Under the pieces are notes generated by a model. The model saw only the letters and a program-made list of their open reading frames with translations, was not told the DNA's origin and ran no database searches. Below are positions 54,572-63,888 of a stretch of DNA of 64,000 nt, one piece after another. Position 1 is the first letter of the stretch. Each line of letters opens with the position of its first letter. The DNA is taken from positions 1-64,000 of the forward strand of contig NZ_RBWS01000013.1 in assembly GCF_003627955.1 (NCBI RefSeq), read 5' to 3'. A program made the translations under genes and the position numbers. Source of the DNA: Sphingobacterium puteale. GTDB lineage: Bacteria; Bacteroidota; Bacteroidia; Sphingobacteriales; Sphingobacteriaceae.

Positions 54572-55476
54572 TATTTCAAAGGAATAAAGTTAAGCAATAA
54601 TACGAGTTGTGTAACAGGTAAATAGATGAACGATGTAAACATAACTTTCTTTGCCGAAGGAATATCACAATTCTTAAAAAGCAAATAGCCATAATAACCA
54701 AACATCAATCCACCGATCACCGACACTATCGTAAACCAAATTCCACCAAAGCCAAAATAATAAGGTATAAATCCAGCAGGAATCATTAACAACCCTGTAA
54801 TGAATACCATAAAGGCCGATATCTTATCACGTTTTGTAGTTGGTAACAATCTAAAACCAGCCAATTTATAGTCATCATCCACAACCCAAGCGATTGCCCA
54901 GAAATGCGGAAACTGCCATAAAAACTGAATCGCGAACAACACAAAGGGAATAATAATAATTGCGGCTTCGTTGTGTCCACTGTAATAGGCCAGATCATCC
55001 TGTGAAAAGGCAGCATAATAACCAATTAATGGTGGAAATGCGCCAGGGAATGCACCTACAAACACGGCTATTGGTGATTTTCTTTTTAAAGGTGTATAGA
55101 TGAATGCATAAAGTAGGATACAAAAAACCGAAAGTAGGCCAGCGACAAAATTTAAGCGAACCAATACCAAGGTGCCCAAGATGCCCATAAAGACACTCAT
55201 TACCAAAGCTTGACCTGTTGTCATCCGACCAGAAGGTAGCGGTCTATCCTCTGTACGTTTCATCAACTTATCCAGATCTTTTTCGATGATTTCGTTAAAA
55301 CCATTGGCAGAACCTGTTACCAGAAAACCACCCACAGTCAACAATAACCAATTGACCCAGAAAATTTCACCCTGTTGTTTTGATCCTATCAGAAAAGCAA
55401 TTGAGGCGGAGAATACCACCGTCAACGTAAGTCTTAACTTAACGAGCTTTTTAAAATCTGAAATAAATTCTTTCAT
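54571..55476 (-). CDS. ctaB: Protoheme IX farnesyltransferase
   Basis: The 301-residue UbiA-type prenyltransferase makes heme O from heme B, the first step to heme A. The substrate loops are visible: ANGFNEIIEKDLDKLMKRTEDRPLP (Asp-rich NDxxDxxxD region, core NEIIEKDLD) and WQFPHFWAIAWVVDDDY. The start at MKEFISDFKKLVKLRLT has a purine-rich AGGAGG about 13 bases before it, a rare strong Shine-Dalgarno in this phylum. ctaA lies just upstream. Confidence 0.92.
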   Translation of the reverse strand: MKEFISDFKKLVKLRLTLTVVFSASIAFLIGSKQQGEIFWVNWLLLTVGGFLVTGSANGFNEIIEKDLDKLMKRTEDRPLPSGRMTTGQALVMSVFMGILGTLVLVRLNFVAGLLSVFCILLYAFIYTPLKRKSPIAVFVGAFPGAFPPLIGYYAAFSQDDLAYYSGHNEAAIIIIPFVLFAIQFLWQFPHFWAIAWVVDDDYKLAGFRLLPTTKRDKISAFMVFITGLLMIPAGFIPYYFGFGGIWFTIVSVIGGLMFGYYGYLLFKNCDIPSAKKVMFTSFIYLPVTQLVLLLNFIPLK

Positions 55477-55549
55477 AATTAAAAGAGACCTCCTACTACC
55501 AGTGTATTCAAACACATAGTTTTTAACATAAACATCTCGAATTTCAAAA

Positions 55550-56593
55550 TTAATGCCTTTGCTTATTTAACAGTAACAACAGGTAAAATTGAGCACCAAA
55601 TAAAAGTGTCCCAACCACCAAGTGCGTTGTCTGTGCAAATGCAGGTATTGCAAATCGAGCTAAGATAATTCCTGATAGCATTTGGATACCCACGAGGATC
55701 AAAGTGATTAAAGCAAATTTCAATTGCTTAGATCCCGTATTGAAACTTGTGCGGACCAAAAAGAATAATACAATAACTAAAATCAAAGAACAATACGCCA
55801 ACCATCGATGTATTTCAAATTGTTGGCCAATAGCTGTTATAAAATCGGCACGGGCAATGTTAGAGCCGGTCAACAGATCAACTTCCTCCCGAACCCCCGT
55901 TCCAACGATCACCTGCGTCAACATCAACAAAATGGAAATCAACGCAAGACCTTTTATTATGCCTAAAGAACGATTAACCAATATAGTCTTGTCGCGTAAC
56001 GTAACTGCTTTAAAGTAGGTATATATACTGATACAAACAATTACAAGCGCCAAGAGCATATGTACCGTGATAATCCAGGGCATCAAATTGGTGGATACAA
56101 CGATCGAACCCAACCAGGCCTGAATGACCACAACAAAAAGATTAACCACTGACCAAACAACGATCGAACTTTTTGATTTTATATATGTGAAAGAATAAAC
56201 TGCAGTAAACAATAAACAGAATCCAGAAATAACGCCTACCAAGCGATTGATATACTCCGTCCAGGTTTTTGCGACATTAAACTCTTCATGTTGCAAAATA
56301 CTTTTGTCTGTCCGGAGCTTGTAAGCCATTTCCTTATCACCAAAAAATTCCACAATCTTGGCGAAACGTTCATTCTTCTTTGCTCTCCCTTCAATATAAT
56401 GTTGTTCGTATCCCTGTGGTAATTGGGAAATATCAGTGGGTGGAATAATACGGTTAAAACATTTTGGCCAATCTGGGCATCCCATGCCTGAACCTGTACT
56501 CCGCACAACGCCTCCAGCAATAATGACCATAAACAATACGATAATCGTAATAAAATTGGTCTTTATAAATCGCTTTTCAGCTGCTGGAAACAT
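55550..56593 (-). CDS. ctaA: Heme A synthase (COX15/CtaA)
   Basis: The 347-residue membrane protein oxidises heme O to heme A. It starts with the family signature VIAGGVVRSTGSGMGCPDWPKCF (residues about 22-44), has the periplasmic WTEYINRLVG, and later IHRWLAYCSL and TTHLVVGTLLFG with the heme-ligand His residues. Length and eight helices are normal. A hairpin separates it from coxA upstream. Confidence 0.92.
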   Translation of the reverse strand: MFPAAEKRFIKTNFITIIVLFMVIIAGGVVRSTGSGMGCPDWPKCFNRIIPPTDISQLPQGYEQHYIEGRAKKNERFAKIVEFFGDKEMAYKLRTDKSILQHEEFNVAKTWTEYINRLVGVISGFCLLFTAVYSFTYIKSKSSIVVWSVVNLFVVVIQAWLGSIVVSTNLMPWIITVHMLLALVIVCISIYTYFKAVTLRDKTILVNRSLGIIKGLALISILLMLTQVIVGTGVREEVDLLTGSNIARADFITAIGQQFEIHRWLAYCSLILVIVLFFLVRTSFNTGSKQLKFALITLILVGIQMLSGIILARFAIPAFAQTTHLVVGTLLFGAQFYLLLLLNKQRH

Positions 56594-56631
56594 AATACAA
56601 CCCCTACCTCTTAAAATACAAACTTGTATAA

Positions 56632-56660
56632 AATAGAGTAGGTACCAGCCCTACTCTATT
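56632..56660 (-). terminator. Hairpin between coxA and ctaA
   Basis: An 11-bp perfect inverted repeat (AATAGAGTAGG) with a 7-base loop is followed on the minus strand by TTTTATAC. It may be a partial terminator or an mRNA-stabilising end for actB-coxA. Confidence 0.5.
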
Positions 56661-56673
56661 CGATTAAATCTTA

Positions 56674-58545
56674 TTAGTCTTTTCTACCATTTTGAGCATT
56701 CCATTCTGCCTGGATACGCTCAGCTTCCTCATCTCCTTCAAAATCATGAGGCAAATTCGAGCTCATCGTTTCAGAGAAGGGAACATCTTGAGGAATGAAA
56801 TCCTCACCATGACCTGGCTTACTGTAATCGTAAGGCCAACGGTGTACGGTTGGAATTTCTCCCGGCCAGTTACCATGAATATGTTCTACCGGAGTAGTCC
56901 ATTCCAAGGTATTCGATTGCCAAGGATTTTGTGACGCTTTCTTACCGAAGAAGATCGAGTAAAAGAAGTTCCATAAAAATGCAACCTGTCCCAAAGCAGC
57001 GATAATCGCAGCCCAAGTAACCAATTGATTCACAGAAACCCATTTTGCCATGAAAGCAAACTCCGTAAATGCATAGTAACGACGCGGTACACCATCAATA
57101 CCCATAAAGTGCATTGGGAAGAATACCAGGTAAGCACCGATAAAAGTCAACCAAAAGTGCAAATAACCTAATTTCGTGTTCATCATACGACCAAACATTT
57201 TCGGATACCAGTGGTAAACACCACAAAGCATACCGAAGATGGAAGCAGATCCCATGACCAAGTGGAAGTGGGCTACAACGAAATACGTATCGTGCAGGTT
57301 GATATCCAATGCCGCGTTACCCAAGAACAATCCTGTCAAACCACCGGAGATAAAGAAAGATACCAAACCGATAGCAAACATCATTGCTGGCGTAAAGCGG
57401 ATATTACCTTTCCATAACGTAGCCAAGTAGTTAAATGCCTTAACAGCGGAAGGAACGGCGATAATCAACGTTGTGATCATAAATACACCACCCAAGAACG
57501 GGTTCATACCTGTCACAAACATATGGTGACCCCATACGATAAATGACAACACGGTAATACCGATCAAGGAGTAAACCATGGCGTGGTAACCGAAAATTGG
57601 TTTACGTGAGTTCGTTGCGATAACCTCAGAAGTCAAACCTAAAGCAGGCATGACAACGATATATACCTCAGGGTGACCCAAGAACCAGAATAAGTGCTGG
57701 AACAAGATTGGGGAACCACCTTCGTTAGGTAAAATCTGTCCTTGTACAACCAAGTCAGACAAGTAGAATGACGTACCAGCGGCACGGTCAAAAATCAAAA
57801 GAACCACTGCAGATACCAATACCGGGAATGACAACATACCCACGATTGCAGTTAAGAAAAACGCCCAGATTGTCAATGGCATTTTCCATAGATCCATACC
57901 TTTTGTACGCATGTTCAAAATCGTACTCACGTAGTTGATACCACCGATCAACTGCGAAGCAACGAATAGAACCATACTCACCAACCACAAGGTCATACCT
58001 GTCGCAGATCCAGCGATCGCAGTTGGTACAGCCGACAATGGCGGATAGATTGTCCAACCAGCAGAAGCAGGACCGCTCTCTACAAAGAAAGAAGCGATCA
58101 TGATTACTGATGCAATGAAGAACAACCAGTAGGATAACATATTCATAAAAGGCGACGCCATATCGCGCGCGCCGATCTGATATGGAATTAATAAGTTACT
58201 GAATGTACCCGATAGACCCGCTGTCAACACGAAGAATACCATGATGGTACCGTGGATGGTCACCAAGGAAAGGAAAAAATCTGCCTTAATACGGCCACCT
58301 TCAGCCCATTTGCCCAAGAATACTTCTAATATAGGGAAATCTTTATCCGGCCATGCTAATTGGATACGGAATAATACTGATAAAAGCATCGCAAAAACTG
58401 CCATGATGATACCAGTGATCAAGAATTGCTTGGCAATCATCTTGTGGTCACCAGAAAAGATATACTTTCTGATGAATGATTCCTCGTGATGATGTCCGTG
58501 CGAATCGTGATGTTCAGCGCTATGCGATATTACTGTACTTGACAT
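56674..58545 (-). CDS. coxA: Cytochrome c oxidase subunit I
   Basis: The 623-residue catalytic subunit holds heme a and the heme a3-CuB centre. Seen in order: a His-rich N-terminus, HGTIMVFFV (heme a His), the D-pathway IGARDMASPFMN, GHPEVY with the Glu of A-type oxidases and the CuB His-Tyr pair, WGHHMFVTGMNP with the two CuB His, and HDTYFVVAHFHLVMG with the heme His pair. The start at MSSTVISH is the second Met. It is 28 bases after coxB. Confidence 0.96.
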   Translation of the reverse strand: MSSTVISHSAEHHDSHGHHHEESFIRKYIFSGDHKMIAKQFLITGIIMAVFAMLLSVLFRIQLAWPDKDFPILEVFLGKWAEGGRIKADFFLSLVTIHGTIMVFFVLTAGLSGTFSNLLIPYQIGARDMASPFMNMLSYWLFFIASVIMIASFFVESGPASAGWTIYPPLSAVPTAIAGSATGMTLWLVSMVLFVASQLIGGINYVSTILNMRTKGMDLWKMPLTIWAFFLTAIVGMLSFPVLVSAVVLLIFDRAAGTSFYLSDLVVQGQILPNEGGSPILFQHLFWFLGHPEVYIVVMPALGLTSEVIATNSRKPIFGYHAMVYSLIGITVLSFIVWGHHMFVTGMNPFLGGVFMITTLIIAVPSAVKAFNYLATLWKGNIRFTPAMMFAIGLVSFFISGGLTGLFLGNAALDINLHDTYFVVAHFHLVMGSASIFGMLCGVYHWYPKMFGRMMNTKLGYLHFWLTFIGAYLVFFPMHFMGIDGVPRRYYAFTEFAFMAKWVSVNQLVTWAAIIAALGQVAFLWNFFYSIFFGKKASQNPWQSNTLEWTTPVEHIHGNWPGEIPTVHRWPYDYSKPGHGEDFIPQDVPFSETMSSNLPHDFEGDEEAERIQAEWNAQNGRKD

Positions 58546-58573
58546 ATTCGATTTTATATTCAAAAATTCTTAA

Positions 58574-59911
58574 TTAGTTCAAAGATGCTGTAACCTGTAC
58601 GCTATCCTTTTTTACGTTAGCCGTCTTACCGCTGAATTCCTTTTGAAGATCTTCGGTAAAATATTTATTTTGTTTAGCTAACCACTCTTTATATTGTGCC
58701 TCTGTAACAACAACCACTTTCTTTTGCATGTTGTAGTGACCGGATCCACAGATCTTGTTACATAACATCACAAAATCATAGTTGTAGTCTCCCAAACGAT
58801 CACGCATTTCTTCTGTAGTTACAGTAGGGGTGAATTGGAAGTAATTAGTCATTCCCGGTACCGCATTGATCTGAACACGGAAATCTGGAATAAAGAAAGA
58901 GTGAATAATATCTTTTGAAACGATATGGAAACGAACTGGTTTGTTTACTGGTAACCAGATTTCAGAACCTTGAATATCATCCCATGAATTTTTATCATTA
59001 AAATCGATACCGTAAGGATTTGTCGGTGTCGTCATTTTGTAATTACGTTTACCAATAACGCCGTCTGTACCAGGGTAACGTACTTGCCATTGAAACTGCT
59101 CACCTAACACCTCAACCTGCAAAGCAGATTTTTGAAGATCTTCAGGGATATTGGTAATTGATCTCCATGTAAAGAAACCGAACAGTACCAATACGGTCAA
59201 AACCACAGCAGGAACAATTGTCCAAAGTTTCTCGATCGCATTGTTATGCGGGTAGTAGTACGCTTGACGTTTTGCACGCATGCGGTACAAGAATGTAAAA
59301 GTCATCAACAAAATATGTGTAATAACCAATACAAATGTTGTAATTGCCGTTGTGATGATAAACATGGTATCAATACGTTCACCATGTTCTGTCACCGCAG
59401 ACCGCCAATATGCGGCGCCCCAATGTACGTATGACCAGTAGACACCGTAAAGAAATACAACCAAGAAGATAAACAACAATGCCGATTGGAATGTGTTATT
59501 CGCAAATGGATTGTATCGACCGTTCATTTTCCGTGTCAATTCGTAGATCGAAAGTACCTTGCCAATAACAGCAATGACTGTACAAATGACCAAGAACAAT
59601 AACACATAGTATGTGAAGTTTTTATAAACCTGAGGGTCTATTTGCTTCACTTCTTCAACAGCAGGAGCAGCTGCACTAGCCTCTGTCGTCGAGCTAGCAG
59701 ATGCAACAGCAGCAGTACCTGCTGCCGCTGTTGTATCTTTTGCAACCGAATCCGTTGCTGCAGGGGCAGCTACCGCTGTAGTCGCCACTTTAGCAGAATC
59801 AGATGCTACTGTATCTTGTTGACTTGCAAGAATAGGATTTGCAAAAAGCAGCCCTAGTGCAAGCACAAAACCCGAGATGGATTTGAATCTATTATTTAAT
59901 TTAAAGCTCAT
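58574..59911 (-). CDS. coxB: Cytochrome c oxidase subunit II
   Basis: The 445-residue subunit takes electrons from cytochrome c through CuA. After a signal peptide (ending at ILASQQ) comes an Ala/Thr/Val-rich stretch of about 60 residues, two membrane helices, and the CuA domain. The CuA loop reads CNKICGSGHYNM: the two Cys, the His and the Met are present, but the residue between the Cys that is usually Glu is Lys. No cytochrome c domain is fused. It is 43 bases after actF. Confidence 0.94.
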   Translation of the reverse strand: MSFKLNNRFKSISGFVLALGLLFANPILASQQDTVASDSAKVATTAVAAPAATDSVAKDTTAAAGTAAVASASSTTEASAAAPAVEEVKQIDPQVYKNFTYYVLLFLVICTVIAVIGKVLSIYELTRKMNGRYNPFANNTFQSALLFIFLVVFLYGVYWSYVHWGAAYWRSAVTEHGERIDTMFIITTAITTFVLVITHILLMTFTFLYRMRAKRQAYYYPHNNAIEKLWTIVPAVVLTVLVLFGFFTWRSITNIPEDLQKSALQVEVLGEQFQWQVRYPGTDGVIGKRNYKMTTPTNPYGIDFNDKNSWDDIQGSEIWLPVNKPVRFHIVSKDIIHSFFIPDFRVQINAVPGMTNYFQFTPTVTTEEMRDRLGDYNYDFVMLCNKICGSGHYNMQKKVVVVTEAQYKEWLAKQNKYFTEDLQKEFSGKTANVKKDSVQVTASLN

Positions 59912-59954
59912 TTCTTTTATAACGTTTTTACGTAACCTTCCTTTAAAAGTGAAA

Positions 59955-61190
59955 CTATATCTGGTGATGTAAACTCTCATCCAAGAAAGGATGATTTTTA
60001 GGCACCAAGGCTTGTTTGCTTAATTTACTCATCACTAAAAAGATGAACAAACCTAAGAAACCAAGTGCAGTTCCGATTTCAATGATACCAAATCCTCTAT
60101 GTTCAGCAACAGTACCGGGCATAACCATGATATAATAATCAAGCCAGTGACCTGCCAACAATAGAATCGCTACGAACAACATAACATTTTGTTTACGTTT
60201 AGCATCGCGATCTACCAATATAAGCAATGGAGACACAAAGTTAATGATAATACTCAACCAAAACCAAGGTTTGTATTCAGGCTCCCAACGTTTGTAGAAA
60301 TAAACTGTTTCCTCAGGAATGTTTGAATACCAGATCAACATGAATTGTGCAAACCAAACATAGGTCCAGAAGATGGAGAAACCGAACATCAATTTACCCA
60401 AATCATGTAAATGATTTTCGTTTACCCAGTTCATATAGCCCGCTTTTTTCAAGACAACAACAATGATGGTAATGCAACAGATACCACTCACCCACATTGC
60501 TGCGAAGTTATACCATCCGAACATCGTTGAAAACCAGTGTGCCTCTAGAGACATAATCGTATCGAATGCCCAAATTGGTGTTGTAAATCCAAAGATAACC
60601 AAGAAGATTGCAGACAATTTGAATGACTTTTTGTAAGAAGCCAAACCGCCTTCTAAATCCTCTTTGTATGAAAGCTTAGCAAGGATAACAGCAAAAATGC
60701 TATATACTCCTAAAAAGATAACTTGACGAGATAAAAAGAAAGGTACATTCAAGTATGCAGACTTTCCTTCAATAATAGGGTCATAGTTTGGGCTATTGTG
60801 ATCCAACAAACCTTCGCCATGCCAATGGTGGTAAAGATTATGCGTAGATAAACCCAATCCAACAATAACCACTAACAAGAGTGCTGCGATAGGCAGGGTG
60901 CTTGCCATAGCTTGAGGTATACGTACCAGACCTGCAGACCATGCAGATTGTGTTACATATTGCAAAGCAACGAAGAATGCTCCAGCTGCGCATACACATG
61001 TAAAGTAATAACCCATCAATAACAAGTTGGCGTATGTACGCTCTACAGTAACGTGATCGCCCGAAAGCAACCCGATAGCTACAGCAGCTACGCCTAGTAC
61101 AACAGCGATAATACTGTACAATTTAGCTTTGCCAGCAAACTCGTATCGCTCGTTGAAATTATAATCGTGATGATGACTGTGAGTTCCCAT
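59955..61190 (-). CDS. actF: Alternative complex III membrane subunit ActF
   Basis: The 411-residue protein has about ten membrane helices and a His-rich start (MGTHSHHHDYNF). It belongs to the ActF/ActC group of quinol:cytochrome c oxidoreductase subunits; ActF is the smaller quinol-side membrane subunit (HWHGEGLLDHNSPNYDP loop, WYSNIPEETVYFYKRW). It acts with ActB, C, D and E to oxidise menaquinol and reduce a cytochrome. It lies 19 bases after actE. Confidence 0.9.
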   Translation of the reverse strand: MGTHSHHHDYNFNERYEFAGKAKLYSIIAVVLGVAAVAIGLLSGDHVTVERTYANLLLMGYYFTCVCAAGAFFVALQYVTQSAWSAGLVRIPQAMASTLPIAALLLVVIVGLGLSTHNLYHHWHGEGLLDHNSPNYDPIIEGKSAYLNVPFFLSRQVIFLGVYSIFAVILAKLSYKEDLEGGLASYKKSFKLSAIFLVIFGFTTPIWAFDTIMSLEAHWFSTMFGWYNFAAMWVSGICCITIIVVVLKKAGYMNWVNENHLHDLGKLMFGFSIFWTYVWFAQFMLIWYSNIPEETVYFYKRWEPEYKPWFWLSIIINFVSPLLILVDRDAKRKQNVMLFVAILLLAGHWLDYYIMVMPGTVAEHRGFGIIEIGTALGFLGLFIFLVMSKLSKQALVPKNHPFLDESLHHQI

Positions 61191-61209
61191 TTATATATCT
61201 GATGTTAGA

Positions 61210-61839
61210 TTATTTCTTTTGTAATTCGTGAACATACATAACAACTTTCCATCTCTCTTCTGGAGACAATTGCGATGCATGTGATCCCATGGAGTTATGT
61301 CCATAATAAATCGTATGGTAGATTTTACCATCCGTCAAGTCAGCCATGAAACCACCTCTTGAAGAGTTCGCCTTATCCGTTCTATGGTAAGATGGTGGCG
61401 GCGGAAAGTTCTCTAATTGACGGGTACCTCTAGAATCAGTTACACTACGATCTTTCGTCAGCGGTCCATCCCCTTTACCTTCTGGTCCGTGACATACCGA
61501 ACAGTAAGTGGTGAACAATGCTTTTCCTTTTTCAAGGTTTTCTGCATTGACAACCAAAGGATTTTTAACTTCCCGTCCCGCACGTTCGTACTCCTCTAAT
61601 GTATTGGCATACTCGAAACGAGTGAATCCAACTGGATCGGTACCCTTTGGCGGAGTTTGCGCTGTTTTTCCATCAGCAAAATTCGCGTTAGGTTGATCCG
61701 GATTGAACGCAAGCGGATCGTACATGTTACGGGAAAATTCCAAACCTGTACTACGAGTTGTTTTATCACCACAAGAAGAAACGAGTGCTGTTAATGCTAC
61801 AGCTGCGCATACAGTTCCAAGTAAATTCTTCTTATTCAT
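61210..61839 (-). CDS. actE: Alternative complex III cytochrome c subunit ActE
   Basis: The 209-residue protein has a lipoprotein signal (MNKKNLLGTVCAAVALTALVSSC) and one covalent heme site, CSVCHGPEGKGDG, with Met in the distal region (GGFMADLTDG, SMGSH). It carries electrons out of complex III toward the oxidase. The start overlaps the end of actD by 8 bases; longer in-frame starts lie inside actD and would spoil the signal peptide. Confidence 0.92.
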   Translation of the reverse strand: MNKKNLLGTVCAAVALTALVSSCGDKTTRSTGLEFSRNMYDPLAFNPDQPNANFADGKTAQTPPKGTDPVGFTRFEYANTLEEYERAGREVKNPLVVNAENLEKGKALFTTYCSVCHGPEGKGDGPLTKDRSVTDSRGTRQLENFPPPPSYHRTDKANSSRGGFMADLTDGKIYHTIYYGHNSMGSHASQLSPEERWKVVMYVHELQKK

Positions 61840-62368
61840 AGCTAACATATTTTCTATCATTGTACTTAACTTCAACAGCACCTGCTTCTTTCAATAAACT
61901 ATCGATCAAAGCGTGGTCTGCATTTTCTTTGGCATCTACTGCAAGGATGAAACGATCATCAGTTGCGCGCAAGTCCATCACACGTGGTGCACGTCCCGGG
62001 AATAGGTGGTTACGGAAGAAAAATGTAGCAACCATACCCAAAGCACACAATAAGATGGTAACCTCAAATGTTACAGGAACAAAGTTTGGCATTGCAAAAG
62101 ATGGTTTACCACCAATATTCATTGGCCAATCGTATACCATAGTATAATACAACAAACTAAAACCTAATGTCGTTCCCAATGCTCCAAAGCAAAATGCTGC
62201 GATAGGCAAGCGAGAAGGTTTCACACCTAACTTCGCTTCGATGCCGTGGATAGGCATCGGAGTAAAGCAGTCATAAATACTTATATTGTTTGCTTGCAAT
62301 TTGTCGATCCCATGCATCATGTCATCCGGATCCGCAAAACTACCTAATATATATTTTGTATTGCTCAT
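61832..62368 (-). CDS. actD: Alternative complex III subunit ActD (DUF3341)
   Basis: The 178-residue protein matches DUF3341: an N-terminal soluble part (YILGSFADPDDMMHGIDKL, CFTPMPIHGIE), two membrane helices (about residues 61-81 and 100-122) and a C-terminal soluble part (FILAVDAKEN). It is a structural subunit of the complex. It overlaps actE by 8 bases and follows actC by 6 bases, so the genes are tightly coupled. Confidence 0.92.
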   Translation of the reverse strand: MSNTKYILGSFADPDDMMHGIDKLQANNISIYDCFTPMPIHGIEAKLGVKPSRLPIAAFCFGALGTTLGFSLLYYTMVYDWPMNIGGKPSFAMPNFVPVTFEVTILLCALGMVATFFFRNHLFPGRAPRVMDLRATDDRFILAVDAKENADHALIDSLLKEAGAVEVKYNDRKYVSYE

Positions 62369-62374
62369 TGCTGA

Positions 62375-63859
62375 TTATTTTCTAACTGATAATTCTTTAA
62401 TCTCTTCTTCTGTCACTGAATCATATTTTTCCAATGATTCTTGGAAGTACTCCACTTGCTCTGCAGGGAAAGCACCTTCTTGAGCCAATTTAGTTTTATG
62501 TTGTAATGACGATGATTTCAACAACAATTTAACTTCGGCAATTGCGATACCTGGCAAGAAACGTAAGAACAACAAGAATAACGTAAAGAATAATCCAATT
62601 GAACCTACAAAGATACCTACGTCTGTCCAAGTTGGGTAGAACATTGCCCACGATGAAGGCAAGTAATCACGGTGCAATGAAGTCACGATAATTACGAAAC
62701 GCTCAAACCACATACCGATATTTACTACAATGGATAGAATCCATGAGATCGGAATACTTGTACGGATTTTTTTGAACCAGAATAATTGCGGAGAAATTAC
62801 GTTACAAGTCATCATTGACCAGTAAGCCCAAGCGTATGGACCCAACATACGGTTCTCGAAAGCATACATTTCGTATTCTGAACGAGAGTACATTGCAATA
62901 AACAACTCTGTTAAGTAAGCCACACCCACGATAGAACCTGTCGTCATGATGATGATATTCATCGATTCAATGTGGAACATCGTGATGTAGTTCTCAAAGT
63001 TCATTACTTTACGTAAGATCAACAATAAGGTCTGTACCATCGCGAAACCTGAGAAGATCGCACCTGCCACGAAATATGGCGGGAAGATCGTCGTGTGCCA
63101 TCCAGGGATAACCGAAGTTGCAAAGTCCATGGATACGATGGTGTGTACAGAAAGTACCAGTGGAGTTGAAATACCTGCCAAGATCAAGGACACGATTTCA
63201 AAACGTTGCCAAGTCTTCACAGAACCATTCCAACCGAATGATAATACAGAATAAATCTTTTGTTTTAATCCAGTAGCACGGTCACGGATAGTCGCGATAT
63301 CCGGCAACAAACCACAGTACCAGAATACCAAGGATACTGTGAAGTATGTTGAGATCGCAAACGCATCCCATACCAATGGAGAGTTGAAGTTTACCCAAAG
63401 TGATCCAAATTGATTTGGAAGTGGGAAAATCCAATATGCCAACCAAGGACGCCCCATGTGAGCGACAACGTATGTAGCCGCACAGATTACCGCAAAGATC
63501 GTCATCGCCTCTGCGGAACGGTTGATGGAATTACGCCAGTTCTGACGGAAAATTAATAATACGGCCGAAATCAACGTACCGGCGTGACCGATACCAACCC
63601 ACCATACGAAGTCGGTGATATCCCAAGCCCAGCCTACAGTTTTATTCAGACCCCAAGCGCCGATACCTGTCCAAAAGGTATAACTAACGCTAACTACCCA
63701 TAATAAAGCTCCCAATACAGCAACGGTAAAACCAATCCACCATGCTTTATTTGGTTTATTTTCAACCGGTAGTAAGATATCATCCGTAATTTTTGCATAC
63801 GTGATGTCTTTACCGGTCATTAATGGTTCTCTTAATATTGATTCGTTATGCGATGACAT
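62375..63859 (-). CDS. actC: Alternative complex III membrane subunit ActC (NrfD type)
   Basis: The 494-residue NrfD/PsrC-type protein has about ten helices. It begins with a short soluble part (MSSHNESILREPLM) and contains WAWDITDFVWWVGIGHAG and ILSIVVNIGMWFERFVIIV, typical of ActC. It is thought to form the quinol-binding membrane arm and, with ActF, a possible proton path. actB lies 29 bases upstream. Confidence 0.94.
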   Translation of the reverse strand: MSSHNESILREPLMTGKDITYAKITDDILLPVENKPNKAWWIGFTVAVLGALLWVVSVSYTFWTGIGAWGLNKTVGWAWDITDFVWWVGIGHAGTLISAVLLIFRQNWRNSINRSAEAMTIFAVICAATYVVAHMGRPWLAYWIFPLPNQFGSLWVNFNSPLVWDAFAISTYFTVSLVFWYCGLLPDIATIRDRATGLKQKIYSVLSFGWNGSVKTWQRFEIVSLILAGISTPLVLSVHTIVSMDFATSVIPGWHTTIFPPYFVAGAIFSGFAMVQTLLLILRKVMNFENYITMFHIESMNIIIMTTGSIVGVAYLTELFIAMYSRSEYEMYAFENRMLGPYAWAYWSMMTCNVISPQLFWFKKIRTSIPISWILSIVVNIGMWFERFVIIVTSLHRDYLPSSWAMFYPTWTDVGIFVGSIGLFFTLFLLFLRFLPGIAIAEVKLLLKSSSLQHKTKLAQEGAFPAEQVEYFQESLEKYDSVTEEEIKELSVRK

Positions 63860-63888
63860 AGTATTTTTATTTCAAATATTGTACAAGA

